From Acinetobacter baumannii (GTDB taxonomy: Bacteria; Pseudomonadota; Gammaproteobacteria; Pseudomonadales; Moraxellaceae): a DNA stretch of 64,000 nucleotides. This document shows positions 47,885 to 58,573 of this stretch, in pieces (position 1 is the stretch's first letter; each line of letters starts with the position of its first letter). The DNA is taken from positions 620,001-684,000 of the forward strand of contig NZ_CP046654.1 in NCBI RefSeq assembly GCF_009759685.1, read 5' to 3'. A program made the position numbers and the translations under genes. Under the pieces are notes generated by a model that worked only from the letters and a program-made list of their open reading frames with translations, was not told where the DNA came from and did not search any database.

Positions 47885-50800
47885 ATGTGGTTTACCCGAA
47901 TTAGTGTGAAGTACCCCGTTTTTACCATCATGATGATGCTCAGTCTAATGGTACTCGGGTTAGCATCTTGGAAACGTATGACCGTTGAAGAGTTTCCAAA
48001 TATTGATTTCCCATTCGTAGTTGTCACTACGCAATATGCGGGTGCTTCACCTGAAGCAGTTGAATCGGACATTACCAAAAAACTCGAAGATCAAATCAAT
48101 ACCATTTCGGGTATTAAACAAATTACTTCACGCTCAAGTGAAGGGCTTTCGATGGTGATTGCAGAGTTTAATCTTGATACGTCTTCGGCAATTGCAGCAC
48201 AAGATGTTCGCGACAAAATTGCTCCAGTTATTGCCCAATTCCGCGATGAAATAGATACGCCGATTGTACAACGCTACGATCCATCATCTAGCCCCATTAT
48301 GTCAGTCGTGTTTGAATCGAACAGCATGAGCTTGGCTCAATTAAGCTCCTATGTAGACAAAAAAATTGTGCCTCAGCTTAAAACTGTTTCTGGTGTGGGT
48401 AATGTCAATTTACTAGGTGATGCTAAACGTCAAATTCGGATTAAGGTTCATCCTGAACAATTACAAAGCTATGGTATTGGTATTGATCAGGTCATTAACA
48501 CCCTAAAAAATGAAAATATAGAAGTACCTGCAGGAACCTTACAACAAAAGAATTCTGAACTGGTTGTTCAGATTCAATCAAAAGTCATCCATCCTCTTGG
48601 ATTTGGTGATTTAGTTATTGCTAATAAAAATGGTTCCCCTATTTTTCTAAAACAAGTAGCAACCGTTGAAGATACTCAAGCAGAACTGCAATCAAGTGCT
48701 TTTTATAATGGAAGAACAGCGGTTTCTGTCGATATTTTAAAAAGTTCCGATGCTAATGTAATTCAGGTTGTTGACAAGACCTATCAGACCTTAGAGAAGC
48801 TAAAAGCTCAAATGCCTGCGGGTTTGAATTATAAAGTTGTCGCCGACAGCTCTAAAGGTATTCGTGCTTCAATTAAAGACGTTGTTCGCACCATTATTGA
48901 AGGAGCGGTCTTAGCGGTTTTAATTGTTTTACTCTTTTTGGGTTCCTTCCGATCTACTGTTATTACAGGTTTAACCTTACCGATTACCCTACTTGGCACA
49001 TTAACATTCATCTGGGCGTTTGGGTTTAGCATTAACATGATGACACTGTTGGCCCTGTCACTGAGTATTGGTCTATTAATTGATGATGCGATTGTGGTTC
49101 GGGAAAACATTGTCAGACATACAGAGCTCGGCAAAGATCATGTCACTGCGGCTTTAGATGGTACTAAAGAAATTGGGTTAGCAGTACTTGCAACCACACT
49201 CACCATTGTGGCGGTATTTTTACCAGTTGCCTTTATGGGAGGCTTAATTGGGCGTTTCTTCTATCAATTTGGGGTAACTGTAAGTACGGCTGTTCTTATT
49301 TCCATGTTCATCAGCTTTACACTCGACCCAATGCTTTCCGCACACTGGAAAGATCCTATAAAGAAAAAAGAAAGTCGACTGCAACGTTTCTTTAACTATA
49401 TTTCTAATCTATTAGATGGCCTAACGCACATCTATGAAAAGCTTTTAAAGCTTGCCTTACGCTTTCGTTTCATCACAGTCATTATTGCAATTGTTTCATT
49501 GGTTGTGGCATTAGGCTTATCAAAAATGATCGGAACCGAATTTGTACCTACACCAGATAAAGGTGAAATTCGTATTCAGTTCGAAACCCCTGTTGATTCT
49601 TCTTTAGAATATACCCAAGCAAAATTACATCAGGTTGATCAGATTATTAGGCAATTCCCTGATGTCGTTTCTACTTATGGAGTGGTTAACAGTGAAGTCG
49701 ACTCCGGTAAAAACCATGCAGGTTTAGGAGTCACCCTAAAACCAAAACAAGAACGTAGTGCAGACCTGACAACACTCAACAATGAATTCCGTGATCGTTT
49801 ACAAAGTGTAGCTGGCATCCGAGTGACTTCAGTCGCTGCTGCTCAAGACTCAGTGTCTGGTGGTCAAAAGCCAATCATGATTTCTATTAAAGGATCTGAT
49901 CTAAATGAACTACAAAAAATCTCGGATCGTTTCATGGCTGAAATGGAAAAAATTGATGGTGTGGTCGATTTAGAAAGCTCTTTAAAAGAACCTAAACCGA
50001 CTTTAGGTGTACATATTAACCGTGTACTGGCCAGTGATTTAGATTTATCTGTTTCTCAAATTGCGAATGCGATTCGACCACTCATTGCAGGTGACAATGT
50101 CACAACATGGGAAGATCGTGACGGCGAAACTTATGATGTGAATATCCGTTTAAATGAAAATAAACGTGTGCTTCCCCAAGATGTTCAGAACCTATATCTC
50201 AACTCGAATAAAACCAATGCAAATGGGCAAAATATTTTAGTTCCATTAAGCGCCGTAGCCACAACCCAAGAAAAACTTGGAGCTTCGCAAATTAACCGAC
50301 GTGACCTTGAACGTGAAGTTTTAATTGAAGCAAACACTTCAGGACGTCCAAGTGGGGATATCGGTCAAGATATCGATAAAATGCAAAAAGCATTCAAATT
50401 GCCAGCTGGTTATACCTTTGATACTCAAGGGGCAAATGCCGATATGGCTGAATCTGCGGGTTATGCGTTAACGGCAATTACCCTTTCGATTGTATTTATT
50501 TATATTGTGTTGGGTTCTCAGTTTAATAGTTTTATTCACCCTGCTGCGATTATGGCATCTTTACCATTGTCCCTGATTGGTGTCTTCCTGGCCTTATTCT
50601 TATTTAGGAGTACCCTAAATCTATTTTCAATTATTGGCATTATTATGCTGATGGGGCTGGTAACCAAAAACGCGATTTTGCTTATCGACTTTATTAAAAA
50701 AGCGATGGAAGATGGGATAAGTCGTTATGATGCTATTTTACAAGCAGGCAAAACCCGTTTACGCCCAATCTTGATGACAACAAGTGCGATGGTGATGGGT

Positions 50801-50983
50801 ATGGTTCCATTAGCTCTAGGTTTAGGTGAAGGTGGTGAACAAAGTGCACCAATGGCTCATGCTGTAATTGGGGGTGTCATTACCTCTACCTTATTGACTC
50901 TTGTGGTTGTCCCCGTCATTTTCACTTATCTGGATGACTTGAAAAACTTTATGCTGCGTCAAACCCGACGATTCATGTCATAA
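47885..50983 (+). CDS. RND multidrug efflux permease (HAE1-type)
   Basis: A 1032-residue inner-membrane pump of the AcrB superfamily with twelve helices and two large periplasmic loops. The proton-relay acids Asp400 and Asp401 in L-I-D-D-A-I-V (helix 4) are present, as are the N-terminal F-T-R-I-S-V-K-Y-P and the docking-domain regions. It pairs with the adaptor just upstream. No outer-membrane factor gene follows, so it must borrow one (for example a TolC/AdeK-like protein) encoded elsewhere. It is shorter in its C-terminal tail than AdeB-type pumps. Substrates are unknown. Confidence 0.92.
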   Translation: MWFTRISVKYPVFTIMMMLSLMVLGLASWKRMTVEEFPNIDFPFVVVTTQYAGASPEAVESDITKKLEDQINTISGIKQITSRSSEGLSMVIAEFNLDTSSAIAAQDVRDKIAPVIAQFRDEIDTPIVQRYDPSSSPIMSVVFESNSMSLAQLSSYVDKKIVPQLKTVSGVGNVNLLGDAKRQIRIKVHPEQLQSYGIGIDQVINTLKNENIEVPAGTLQQKNSELVVQIQSKVIHPLGFGDLVIANKNGSPIFLKQVATVEDTQAELQSSAFYNGRTAVSVDILKSSDANVIQVVDKTYQTLEKLKAQMPAGLNYKVVADSSKGIRASIKDVVRTIIEGAVLAVLIVLLFLGSFRSTVITGLTLPITLLGTLTFIWAFGFSINMMTLLALSLSIGLLIDDAIVVRENIVRHTELGKDHVTAALDGTKEIGLAVLATTLTIVAVFLPVAFMGGLIGRFFYQFGVTVSTAVLISMFISFTLDPMLSAHWKDPIKKKESRLQRFFNYISNLLDGLTHIYEKLLKLALRFRFITVIIAIVSLVVALGLSKMIGTEFVPTPDKGEIRIQFETPVDSSLEYTQAKLHQVDQIIRQFPDVVSTYGVVNSEVDSGKNHAGLGVTLKPKQERSADLTTLNNEFRDRLQSVAGIRVTSVAAAQDSVSGGQKPIMISIKGSDLNELQKISDRFMAEMEKIDGVVDLESSLKEPKPTLGVHINRVLASDLDLSVSQIANAIRPLIAGDNVTTWEDRDGETYDVNIRLNENKRVLPQDVQNLYLNSNKTNANGQNILVPLSAVATTQEKLGASQINRRDLEREVLIEANTSGRPSGDIGQDIDKMQKAFKLPAGYTFDTQGANADMAESAGYALTAITLSIVFIYIVLGSQFNSFIHPAAIMASLPLSLIGVFLALFLFRSTLNLFSIIGIIMLMGLVTKNAILLIDFIKKAMEDGISRYDAILQAGKTRLRPILMTTSAMVMGMVPLALGLGEGGEQSAPMAHAVIGGVITSTLLTLVVVPVIFTYLDDLKNFMLRQTRRFMS

Positions 50984-51041
50984 TGCAGCGACTATCGTAT
51001 AATCCGCGTTTTTATAACGCTTAACTTTTAGGACTTTTTCC

Positions 51042-52757
51042 ATGCGCGCAAGCCGCTTTTTATTTGCAACGTTGAGAGAAACCCCAAACGATGCTGAAGT
51101 GATTTCACATCAGCTCATGTTACGTGCGGGGATGATTCGTAAATTGGCATCTGGTTTATATACATGGCTGCCGATGGGAACACGTGTGCTTAAAAAAGTT
51201 GATGCCATTGTTCGTGAAGAAATGAACCGTTCAGGTGCTATGGAAGTGTTCATGCCCGTAACTCAACCCGCAAGCTTGTGGGAAGAATCGGGTCGTTATG
51301 AACAATATGGTCCTGAATTATTACGTTTCAAAGATCGTCACGACAATCCGTTTGTGCTTGGTCCTACACATGAAGAAGTGATTACCGATTTAGCACGTAA
51401 CGAGCTAAAAAGTTATAAACAGCTTCCTGTAAATTTCTATCAAATTCAAACCAAATTCCGTGATGAGATCCGCCCTCGTTTTGGTGTAATGCGTTCACGC
51501 GAGTTCATCATGAAAGATGCTTATTCTTTCCATGCAACTCAAGAATCATTACAAGAAACTTATGATGTGATGTATGACACCTATAGCCGTATTTTCACTC
51601 GTTTAGGTTTAGATTTCCGCCCAGTACAAGCAGATACAGGTTCAATTGGTGGTTCAGCTTCACATGAATTCCACGTATTAGCTGCAAGCGGTGAAGATGA
51701 CATTGCATTTTCAACTGAGTCTGATTATGCAGCAAACGTTGAAATGGCTGAAGCTGTTTTAGTGGGTGAGCGTGCAGCGCCTACACAAGAATTTAAATTG
51801 GTTGAAACACCAAATCAAAAAACAATTGCTGATGTTTGCCAGTTCTTAAATGCTGACCCTAAACAATCTGTAAAAGCCTTATTGGTTCAAGGCGTTGCTG
51901 ATGAGAAAGGCAATGTACCTGTCGTTGCCCTATTCTTACGTGGTGACCACGAACTTAATGAAATTAAAGCCGAGAAGCATCCTTTAGTGGCCGCTCCTCT
52001 CGCGTTTGCCACAGAAGAACAACTTCAAGCATTTGGCTTAACTGCTGGCTTCACTGGTCCACAAGGTTTAGTTGAAAAAGGCATCACTGTAATTGTTGAC
52101 CGTGCTGCATCTGTTCTTTCTGACTTCGTTGCTGGTGCAAATGAGGCAGACAAACATGCTGTAGGCGTAAACTGGGAACGTGATGCACAGATTACTGAAG
52201 TTTTCGATTTGCGTAATGTGGTTGAAGGTGACCCATCTCCAGATGGTAAAGGTACACTACAAATTAAACGCGGTATTGAAGTGGGCCATATTTTCCAACT
52301 TGGTACTAAATACTCTGAAGCTTTAGGATGTAAAGTTCTCGGTGAAGATGGCAAACCATTTACAGTAACAATGGGCTGTTATGGTATTGGTGTGACACGC
52401 GTAGTTGCAGCTGCAATTGAACAAAACTACGATGACAAAGGGATTATTTGGCCTCAAGCGATTGCTCCTTTTGAAATCGCAATTGTTCCAATGAATGCAC
52501 ACAAATCACCACGTACTCTTGAAGCAGCAGAAGCGCTTTATGCAGAACTTCAAGCCCAAGGCTTTGACTTATTACTTGATGACCGTAACGAACGTCCAGG
52601 CGTTAAATTCTCTGACCTTGAATTAATGGGTATTCCACACCGTATTGTGATTGGTGAAAAAGGTCTTGATGCGGGTACTTTTGAATATAAAGGTCGCCGT
52701 GATGCTGAAGCGAGCAATTTAACTAAAGAAGAACTCTTAGCTAAATTAGCGCGTTAA
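51042..52757 (+). CDS. proS: Prolyl-tRNA synthetase, bacterial type with editing domain
   Basis: A 571-residue class II aminoacyl-tRNA synthetase. Motif 1 is near residues 50-80 and motif 2 ([13 protein letters not shown]) near 140. The INS editing domain that removes alanine from tRNA(Pro) lies at about residues 225-400, and motif 3 (G-C-Y-G-I-G-V-T-R) near 446. The anticodon-binding domain is C-terminal. A possible TATAAT sits just upstream near 50996. It is followed by a strong terminator shared with yegP. Confidence 0.96.
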   Translation: MRASRFLFATLRETPNDAEVISHQLMLRAGMIRKLASGLYTWLPMGTRVLKKVDAIVREEMNRSGAMEVFMPVTQPASLWEESGRYEQYGPELLRFKDRHDNPFVLGPTHEEVITDLARNELKSYKQLPVNFYQIQTKFRDEIRPRFGVMRSREFIMKDAYSFHATQESLQETYDVMYDTYSRIFTRLGLDFRPVQADTGSIGGSASHEFHVLAASGEDDIAFSTESDYAANVEMAEAVLVGERAAPTQEFKLVETPNQKTIADVCQFLNADPKQSVKALLVQGVADEKGNVPVVALFLRGDHELNEIKAEKHPLVAAPLAFATEEQLQAFGLTAGFTGPQGLVEKGITVIVDRAASVLSDFVAGANEADKHAVGVNWERDAQITEVFDLRNVVEGDPSPDGKGTLQIKRGIEVGHIFQLGTKYSEALGCKVLGEDGKPFTVTMGCYGIGVTRVVAAAIEQNYDDKGIIWPQAIAPFEIAIVPMNAHKSPRTLEAAEALYAELQAQGFDLLLDDRNERPGVKFSDLELMGIPHRIVIGEKGLDAGTFEYKGRRDAEASNLTKEELLAKLAR

Positions 52758-52771
52758 TAAATACATAAATA

Positions 52772-52803
52772 AAAAAAGCAGCTTTTAGAAGCTGCTTTTT
52801 TTA
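52772..52803. terminator. Bidirectional terminator, proS and yegP
   Basis: The stem aaaagcagctt/aagctgctttt with A and T runs on both sides. Confidence 0.93.
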
Positions 52804-52811
52804 ATTTAATT

Positions 52812-53153
52812 TTACACCTGAACTGTTAAGTCTTTAATGGTTGTGGAAGATCCATTGTTTTTAACCGATTCAATGCCTTTATCGCGTGAAGCTTCACTGG
52901 CATAAAACTGGCTCGAACCAATAATTTGATGATTTGCAGCTTTTAAATTGAAGTAAGGTTTCCCATTTTTTGCAGTTAAACGATCATATCGCGCATCGTC
53001 ACTACTATTTTTTTGAACTGACTCAATACCATTGACTGCTGATGCTTTCGCTTTATATAGCTCACTATTTAAAATAATTTCGCCATTACCAGCCTTAAGT
53101 ACAAAGCGATATTGTCCATCATTCGCTTGTGTAATTTCGTACCATCCTGCCAT
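52812..53153 (-). CDS. yegP: YegP-family protein, two DUF1508 repeats
   Basis: A 113-residue protein made of two tandem DUF1508 units: Y-R-F-V-L-K-A-G-N-G-E-I-I-L-N-S-E-L-Y near residue 15 and Y-F-N-L-K-A-A-N-H-Q-I-I-G-S-S-Q-F-Y near residue 66. Each is followed by G-I-E-S-V and polar residues. The family is small, beta-rich and of unknown role, often stress-induced. Convergent with proS. Confidence 0.92.
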   Translation of the reverse strand: MAGWYEITQANDGQYRFVLKAGNGEIILNSELYKAKASAVNGIESVQKNSSDDARYDRLTAKNGKPYFNLKAANHQIIGSSQFYASEASRDKGIESVKNNGSSTTIKDLTVQV

Positions 53154-53364
53154 ATGAACCTCGTTTTTTTGTTGGTGTGGGTATGACTTTCGTTATTATT
53201 CTGGACGAAAGTTAATTCTTCTTAATGACAATATAAATGAGCTCTTAAGCTTTGGATAGTCTACTTTTTATACATTATCGTAATAAAATTATAAGGATGT
53301 TGAAATGTAAAAAGGTAGAGATCACGCCTGCAATCTCTACCAAAATGTAATTAAAATTAACAAA

Positions 53365-53709
53365 TTAAGCTTTTTTTACAAATTCAGATTTTAACTTCAT
53401 CTGACCAATACCATCAATTTTACAGTCAATATTGTGACCATCACTTGCGTCTGGAACTAAACGAATACTTTTTACTTTTGTTCCGACTTTAACAACTGAA
53501 GAAGAACCTTTAATTTTTAAATCTTTAATTACAGTAACGCTATCGCCATCCGCCAAAACGTTTCCATTAGCGTCTTTAATAACTTCTTGCTCTTCAGTTA
53601 CTAAAGCTTCCCCTTCTTTCCACTCGTGTGAGCATTCTGGACAAATTAATAAATCGCCGTCTTGATATGTATATTCTGATTGGCATTTTGGACAGTTTGG
53701 CAAAGACAT
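53365..53709 (-). CDS. yjdM: Zinc-ribbon protein YjdM (PhnA-like)
   Basis: A 114-residue protein. The N-terminal zinc ribbon has C-P-K-C (residues 6-9) and C-P-E-C (about 23-26). The C-terminal part contains [25 protein letters not shown], the YjdM signature. Despite the old PhnA name it is not phosphonoacetate hydrolase. Function unknown, linked to stress and mutation rate in E. coli. Confidence 0.92.
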   Translation of the reverse strand: MSLPNCPKCQSEYTYQDGDLLICPECSHEWKEGEALVTEEQEVIKDANGNVLADGDSVTVIKDLKIKGSSSVVKVGTKVKSIRLVPDASDGHNIDCKIDGIGQMKLKSEFVKKA

Positions 53710-53799
53710 AAAAAAATCTCAAAAAGTATATTATGCGAGATATGACTCATTTTTTAAAGTTTTAAATAAAAGACTTTTACCAAAAAAAAATTTATATAT

Positions 53800-54156
53800 T
53801 TAACTTTTGCTCTTTTCTAATAAATATTCTTTTAAAATAATCGCATGGTTATGTTCCACATCTTTAGCCGAATATAAAAGTGTGACTTTATGATGTGAAA
53901 CGATTTCTAATAACTCTTTAACTGCGGGGTTGGTTTCTAGTTCTTTTAAATAACGTTGTTTGAACTCAACCCAATGTTCTGCGGACTCTGCATGAAACCA
54001 CTTACGAAGTTCAGTTGAAGGAGCTATTTCTTTTAACCATAAATCTAAATGAGCATTTTCTTTGCTAATCCCTCGACTCCATAGTCGGTCAACCAAAATT
54101 CGCTTTCCATCATCACCGCTTACATCCTCATAAATTCTTTTAATTTGTATGTTCAT
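53800..54156 (-). CDS. DUF488-family protein
   Basis: A 118-residue soluble protein. The DUF488 pattern [14 protein letters not shown] at residues 20-33, W-L-K-E-I-A-P-S and the C-terminal [13 protein letters not shown] are intact. The family is uncharacterised; its conserved histidine and arginine suggest a small enzyme. Own promoter region, same direction as its neighbours. Confidence 0.92.
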   Translation of the reverse strand: MNIQIKRIYEDVSGDDGKRILVDRLWSRGISKENAHLDLWLKEIAPSTELRKWFHAESAEHWVEFKQRYLKELETNPAVKELLEIVSHHKVTLLYSAKDVEHNHAIILKEYLLEKSKS

Positions 54157-54242
54157 ATCTTTATCTCACAAGAAGGCTTAACTCATTGAGCTTCATATGA
54201 TCATTCAATATTTTGTTCATTTTTGATAGTGTTTAAAAATAA

Positions 54243-54275
54243 AAAAATGAGTAGTTTTTCTACTCACTTTTTATT
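54243..54275. terminator. Bidirectional terminator near the SRPBCC gene
   Basis: The stem tgagtag/ctactca with a five-base T loop has A-runs before it and T-runs after it. It terminates the minus-strand gene ending at 54299. Confidence 0.85.
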
Positions 54276-54298
54276 TAAATCTCAATTTAAAAAGACAA

Positions 54299-54748
54299 TT
54301 ATTGATCTGGAATGTCGGCTTCTACTAACAACTTCAATAAAGATAAAGACTCTTGCCAGCCTAAATAGCATGCTTCCACAGGAATAACTTCAGGTATTCC
54401 TTCTTGGGTAATGTGTATTTCTGTGCCGACCAATACTGTTTTTAATGTAATGGTGACCTGCATCGTGCCTGGTAAATTTGCGTCGTCAAATTGGTCGTTA
54501 TAACGAATTAATTCATTGGGAACGAGCTCAACATAAGTACCTCCAAATGAATGCGTTGACCCAGTTGAGAAATTGGTAAAGCTCATTTTGTATGAGCCCC
54601 CTACTTTTGCATCAAAACTATGAACCTTTGCGGTAAAACCGTGAGGTGCCATCCATTTAACTAAAGCATCTGGGTCAAGAAAAGCACGATAAACTCGTTC
54701 AGCTGGTGCCTTAAACACTCGATGTAATTTTACTGTACCTGTTGCCAT
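54299..54748 (-). CDS. SRPBCC/AHSA1-domain protein
   Basis: A 149-residue START-like helix-grip protein of the activator-of-Hsp90 (AHSA1) group. R-V-F-K-A-P-A-E-R-V-Y-R-A-F-L-D-P near residue 10, W-M-A-P-H-G-F and the C-terminal helix with G-W-Q-E-S-L-S-L-L are typical. Such proteins bind hydrophobic ligands or act in stress; no ligand can be named. Divergent from ygfZ. Confidence 0.9.
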   Translation of the reverse strand: MATGTVKLHRVFKAPAERVYRAFLDPDALVKWMAPHGFTAKVHSFDAKVGGSYKMSFTNFSTGSTHSFGGTYVELVPNELIRYNDQFDDANLPGTMQVTITLKTVLVGTEIHITQEGIPEVIPVEACYLGWQESLSLLKLLVEADIPDQ

Positions 54749-54964
54749 TGTCTTCTCCTTATTTTAAGTCCATTTAAGTTATAAAAATTATGTTGAATAG
54801 CTTAAACCGTAGAATTTCTTTTAACGTATATTTTTGGTGTTTTTTTGACCTAAACCTATTGTTTTATACAAAAGTAAATTACGAAAACTATGGCTGATTT
54901 TTTAGTAAAAATGGAGCAAAATAGTCAGCAATCATAAAGAAACATATTGAATTTGAGATTAATC

Positions 54965-55687
54965 ATGAGTCTGCTCGCTTTCTCCTCATATGCATTAAAC
55001 GGTGTAGATGCACAAAAGTTTTTACAAGGCCAAGTGACTGTAGATACTGAACGTTTAGCTGAAAATGAAACACGCTATACAGCCATTTGTGATCTTAAGG
55101 GCCGCATCCATTTTGGCTTGTGGCTAAAAAAGAATAATGCAGAAAGTTTTGACATTATTGTCACTCAAGATCAAGCTGAAGAATTCGCGAAGCACATTAA
55201 AAAATATGGTGCTTTTTCAAAAATGACCTTAAGTGAACAAGGTGCTGTATTCCCAAAAGTTGTGAATGGCCATACTGAGTTCAGCTCTACAGAAACTGAT
55301 ATTTCCGAATGGCAAAAACAAGCCATCATGACAGGTCAAGCATGGATTGCTCAAGCGACTGAACATGAGTTTCAGCCACAAGAATTACGTTTACATCAAC
55401 GCGAAGGCGTCAATTACGATAAAGGCTGTTACTTAGGTCAAGAAATTGTGGCGCGCCTTTGGTTTAAAGCAAAACCAAAACACTGGTTGCATTTAGTTCA
55501 AGGTACAGGTGATGCACCTGCTCCAGCAACTCAACTGCACAATGACGTAGAAGTGGTTAATAGTACCCAAACTACTGACGGTTATATTGCCTTAGTTGTT
55601 GCGAAACCCGCCGCCCTTCAAGAATTAGGTCTTCAAGTTTTAGATTTACCAGAAGCTTTAAGTGGTGATGTTGCTAGACCACAATAA
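54965..55687 (+). CDS. ygfZ: YgfZ/CAF17-type folate-binding protein
   Basis: A 240-residue GcvT-like protein that helps make or repair iron-sulfur clusters with tetrahydrofolate. The YgfZ signature K-G-C-Y-L-G-Q-E is at residues 153-160 with its conserved cysteine. It is shorter than E. coli YgfZ (about 326), as in other Moraxellaceae as far as I recall. The ATG at 54965 is chosen over a TTG at 54947 because the folate domain starts directly with it. Confidence 0.9.
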   Translation: MSLLAFSSYALNGVDAQKFLQGQVTVDTERLAENETRYTAICDLKGRIHFGLWLKKNNAESFDIIVTQDQAEEFAKHIKKYGAFSKMTLSEQGAVFPKVVNGHTEFSSTETDISEWQKQAIMTGQAWIAQATEHEFQPQELRLHQREGVNYDKGCYLGQEIVARLWFKAKPKHWLHLVQGTGDAPAPATQLHNDVEVVNSTQTTDGYIALVVAKPAALQELGLQVLDLPEALSGDVARPQ

Positions 55688-55702
55688 TTATATTTAATAA
55701 AT

Positions 55703-55735
55703 TAAAAGCCCGTGGATAAATCTACGGGCTTTTCT
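55703..55735 (+). terminator. Terminator of ygfZ
   Basis: The stem aaaagcccgt/acgggctttt, with further partial pairing toward the loop, is followed by Ts. Confidence 0.88.
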
Positions 55736-55832
55736 GTAGATACAAAATTCTAATGAATTCATTAAATTAGGGCATCAATTTTTTAAGTTTTCTATGCCAT
55801 CATAATCCATGTTGTAATCTAAGAGAAAAAAT

Positions 55833-56543
55833 ATGAAAACTAAACTTGCTACACTCATATTGAGTTTGGCTTTTTTCGGTTCTGCTCATGCTGATGTTAA
55901 AACACTTGAACAAAATCTGAAGACAAATTATCCAGACCTCCCTGTAAAAGGTGTCTATCAGTCACCTGTCGCTGGAATTTATGAAGTCTATACAAGTGGT
56001 CGTATTGTTTATACCAATCAAGATGCAAAATACTTTTTTGTAGGCAATTTAGTTGATATCAAACAACAAAAAAATATGACAGAAGAGCGAATTGCCGAAC
56101 TGGGTAAAATTGATGTTAAAAGTCTCCCATTAAATCAGGCAATTAAATACGTCAAAGGTAAAGGAGAGCGTACTCTTTATATTTTCAGTGACCCTGATTG
56201 CCCTTACTGTCAGCGTCTAGAACAAAATATGGTTGGGGTGGATAACGTAACGGTATATGTATTCTTATATCCGCTGACCAGCTTACATCCAAATGCTGAA
56301 AAGGTTTCTAATCAAATCTGGTGCTCTAAAAACTCTTCAGAAGCTTGGACAAATTATATGCTTAACCGTAAATTGCCAGCGGCTGGCAAAAGCTGTACAA
56401 GTCCAGTTCAGAAAAATATTGCTTTAGGCCAGAAATTAAATATAGATGGCACACCAACTCTGTTCTTACAAGATGGTCAAAGAATCTCTGGCGTACCAAG
56501 TGATGCAAAACAGATTGAAGCATTATTACAGTCAGTAAAATAA
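55833..56543 (+). CDS. dsbC: DsbC-like periplasmic disulfide isomerase
   Basis: A 236-residue exported thioredoxin-fold protein. The signal peptide ends S-A-H-A (residue 20). An N-terminal dimerisation domain (about 21-90) leads by a linker to the thioredoxin domain with C-P-Y-C (Cys123, Cys126) and a cis-proline loop I-D-G-T-P. The C-P-Y-C is that of DsbC/DsbG-class isomerases, not DsbA (C-P-H-C). A second cysteine pair (W-C-S, S-C-T) is the structural disulfide of the class. It refolds proteins with wrong disulfides and is kept reduced by DsbD. DsbG is a less likely alternative. Confidence 0.88.
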   Translation: MKTKLATLILSLAFFGSAHADVKTLEQNLKTNYPDLPVKGVYQSPVAGIYEVYTSGRIVYTNQDAKYFFVGNLVDIKQQKNMTEERIAELGKIDVKSLPLNQAIKYVKGKGERTLYIFSDPDCPYCQRLEQNMVGVDNVTVYVFLYPLTSLHPNAEKVSNQIWCSKNSSEAWTNYMLNRKLPAAGKSCTSPVQKNIALGQKLNIDGTPTLFLQDGQRISGVPSDAKQIEALLQSVK

Positions 56544-56546
56544 TCC

Positions 56547-56586
56547 AATACGCCCCTCTCTTAAGTAGAGTGGCGTATTATTTTTC
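56547..56586 (+). terminator. Terminator of the dsbC-like gene
   Basis: The stem aatacgcc...ctct/agag...ggcgtatt has one mismatch and is followed by a T-run. Confidence 0.85.
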
Positions 56587-56725
56587 TCCACAGTTTGCTT
56601 TATAGACATCGTTTTATATACAAATCGGCTGTTTACTTTCGGCCATCAATATTTATGATGAGAAATTGAATTGAGCTAATACATCGATGGAATGATGTAG
56701 CTACAAAGTAAAAGGTTAAAAAGAA

Positions 56726-57550
56726 ATGAAGAAATTACTTATCGCCAGTCTAATTGCCATTTCAAGTTCATCAATATTTGCAGCAGACACTACGACATCT
56801 GCAGCTAAAAACGATGTATTTAAACAGGCTGAGCAGCTATACGCAGCAAAAAATTATCCTGCTGCTTTTCAAGAAGTCCAACGTCTTGCACAAACAGGAA
56901 ATGCTCAAGCCATCTATAACTTAGGCTATATGACACAAATGGGCCAAGGCACTGCCAAAGATAATGCCAAAGCTCTGAAATATTATGAAGATGCCTCAAA
57001 TAAAGGTTATGCTCAAGCGAGTTACACGCTTGCACAAATTTATGAGACTGGTGAATTAGGTGTTGCCAAAGATAGCAACAAATTCAGTCAATATATTCAA
57101 AAAGCAGCAGCTCAAGGTTCTGATGATGCAACTGTCAAAATAGCGACCATTTTATTTGCGCAGAAAAAACCTCAATCTCACCAAATTGCTTTACAAAAGC
57201 TAGCGCCTTTGATTAGAAAAGGAAACTACCCTGCTATTCAAGTCAAAGCGCTTTATGATATTAGCCAAGGGGTTGAAAATAAAAATCCTTTAATGAAACG
57301 CCAAGGCATTGAAGCTTTACAAACAATTGCCCAAAAGGGTTATGCGCCTGCATCTATGGCTTTAGCAACCATGATGGCGAATGGCAATATCATTCCTCAG
57401 AACCTGCCTCAAGCAAAACAGATCTTTACTGAGCTTGCCAAGCAAAATGTTCCTAATGCTAGAGAATCTTTAGCTTCGGTCGAAAAAATTATTGCTGAGA
57501 AGAATAAACAAGCTGCCGCCGCTCCTACGCAGCCAGCTCCTAAAAAATAA
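56726..57550 (+). CDS. Exported Sel1-like/TPR repeat protein
   Basis: A 274-residue protein with a signal peptide ending I-F-A-A and several Sel1-like repeats. These are A-I-Y-N-L-G-Y-M-T-Q-M-G-Q-G-T-A-K-D, A-S-Y-T-L-A-Q-I-Y-E-T-G-E and, near residue 212, A-S-M-A-L-A-T-M-M-A-N-G. Such helical arrays hold protein complexes in the periplasm. The C-terminal tail is proline- and alanine-rich. The partner is unknown. Ends at a terminator that touches the next gene. Confidence 0.88.
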   Translation: MKKLLIASLIAISSSSIFAADTTTSAAKNDVFKQAEQLYAAKNYPAAFQEVQRLAQTGNAQAIYNLGYMTQMGQGTAKDNAKALKYYEDASNKGYAQASYTLAQIYETGELGVAKDSNKFSQYIQKAAAQGSDDATVKIATILFAQKKPQSHQIALQKLAPLIRKGNYPAIQVKALYDISQGVENKNPLMKRQGIEALQTIAQKGYAPASMALATMMANGNIIPQNLPQAKQIFTELAKQNVPNARESLASVEKIIAEKNKQAAAAPTQPAPKK

Positions 57551-57561
57551 TAAAGAGACAA

Positions 57562-57586
57562 TAGCCCCACATGGGGCTTTTCTTTT
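57562..57586. terminator. Terminator between the Sel1 gene and the AEC transporter gene
   Basis: The stem agcccca/tggggct with a two-base loop and T-rich sequence after it overlaps the last bases of the AEC gene. Confidence 0.8.
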
Positions 57587-58508
57587 ACCACCACAAAGCA
57601 ATAAGCCCACTCACCCCCATAAAGCCAATAATGGTACTAATCATTAAGGGGGTTAATGCTCTTTCATTTAAACCGTAGGCTTGCCCAAAAATACCAAAAG
57701 CGATCGGCATTGGCAGCGCAGCAAGTAAAGTGCCAGCATATAACATCTCTTGGCTCACGTTTGGCAATAAAAGGAACAGCCCAAAAATCACAACAGGCAT
57801 AAGGATGACATTAAATCCAGCCAACAATATACTTTGGAAATTCACGGCGGTAATACCAATACCAACCAAGCTGCCACCAATAGCAAATAATGCTAGAGGC
57901 GAAGCTGTTCTTCCTAAAAGTTCTAAGGCTTGACCAAGTTTTGAAGGCAGATGAATATCTAGCAAAATGCAGCTCATCCCAACTAAAATTGCAATAATTA
58001 CAGGATTTTTAAGTAAATTAATGAATGTTTTTTTCAGTAAAGGCAAAAGCCGTTGCTGTTGATGCAAACCCGCTTCTGCCAAAATAAGCATTAAAGCAAC
58101 TATTAATAAATTTTCGATAATTAAGGTTAAAGATATATAGATTGCAGCATGACTCCCCATTAGCATGGTTAGAATCGCTGTACCCATAAAACCTGTATTT
58201 GACATAGAAGCGCCCATCGATATGACTGCACTATGTGTTAGGCTATTTTTAAAATACTTGCGGTAAAAGATAAAAGCCAAAAAAAACAAGATTAAAGAGC
58301 CGCCACCATAAGCAATAAAATAAGCTGGGTGCCAAATATCTTGTAAGTTCTTATTGGCTAAAGATTGGATTAAAAAAGCAGGTAAAGAAATTTTAATAAC
58401 AAATGCACTCAGAGCCTTAATTTGTTCAGGTGTTACCAGTTTAATGAGGACACTACAGTACCCCATTAATAACAAAATCAAAATTGGTAGAATTACCTGA
58501 AAAACCAC
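57585..58508 (-). CDS. AEC-family transporter
   Basis: A 307-residue inner-membrane carrier of the auxin efflux carrier family (MdcF/YfdV type), about ten hydrophobic helices in two groups of five. Family features are K-I-S-L-P-A-F-L-I near residue 38 and the second-half P-L-A-L-F-A-I-G-G-S-L. Members move small organic acids such as malate or malonate; the substrate here is unknown. Monocistronic, just before the oxidoreductase gene. Confidence 0.9.
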   Translation of the reverse strand: MVFQVILPILILLLMGYCSVLIKLVTPEQIKALSAFVIKISLPAFLIQSLANKNLQDIWHPAYFIAYGGGSLILFFLAFIFYRKYFKNSLTHSAVISMGASMSNTGFMGTAILTMLMGSHAAIYISLTLIIENLLIVALMLILAEAGLHQQQRLLPLLKKTFINLLKNPVIIAILVGMSCILLDIHLPSKLGQALELLGRTASPLALFAIGGSLVGIGITAVNFQSILLAGFNVILMPVVIFGLFLLLPNVSQEMLYAGTLLAALPMPIAFGIFGQAYGLNERALTPLMISTIIGFMGVSGLIALWW

Positions 58509-58535
58509 AGACTACTTCCTCACTCATTTCAAAAG

Positions 58536-58566
58536 AAAAACGGGCAAATCTTAGTTTGCCCGAATA
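58536..58566 (-). terminator. Terminator of the receptor/OYE unit
   Basis: The stem cgggcaaa/tttgcccg, read on the minus strand, is followed by five T residues, a few bases after the gene ending at 58574. Confidence 0.9.
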
Positions 58567-58573
58567 TTAAAAA

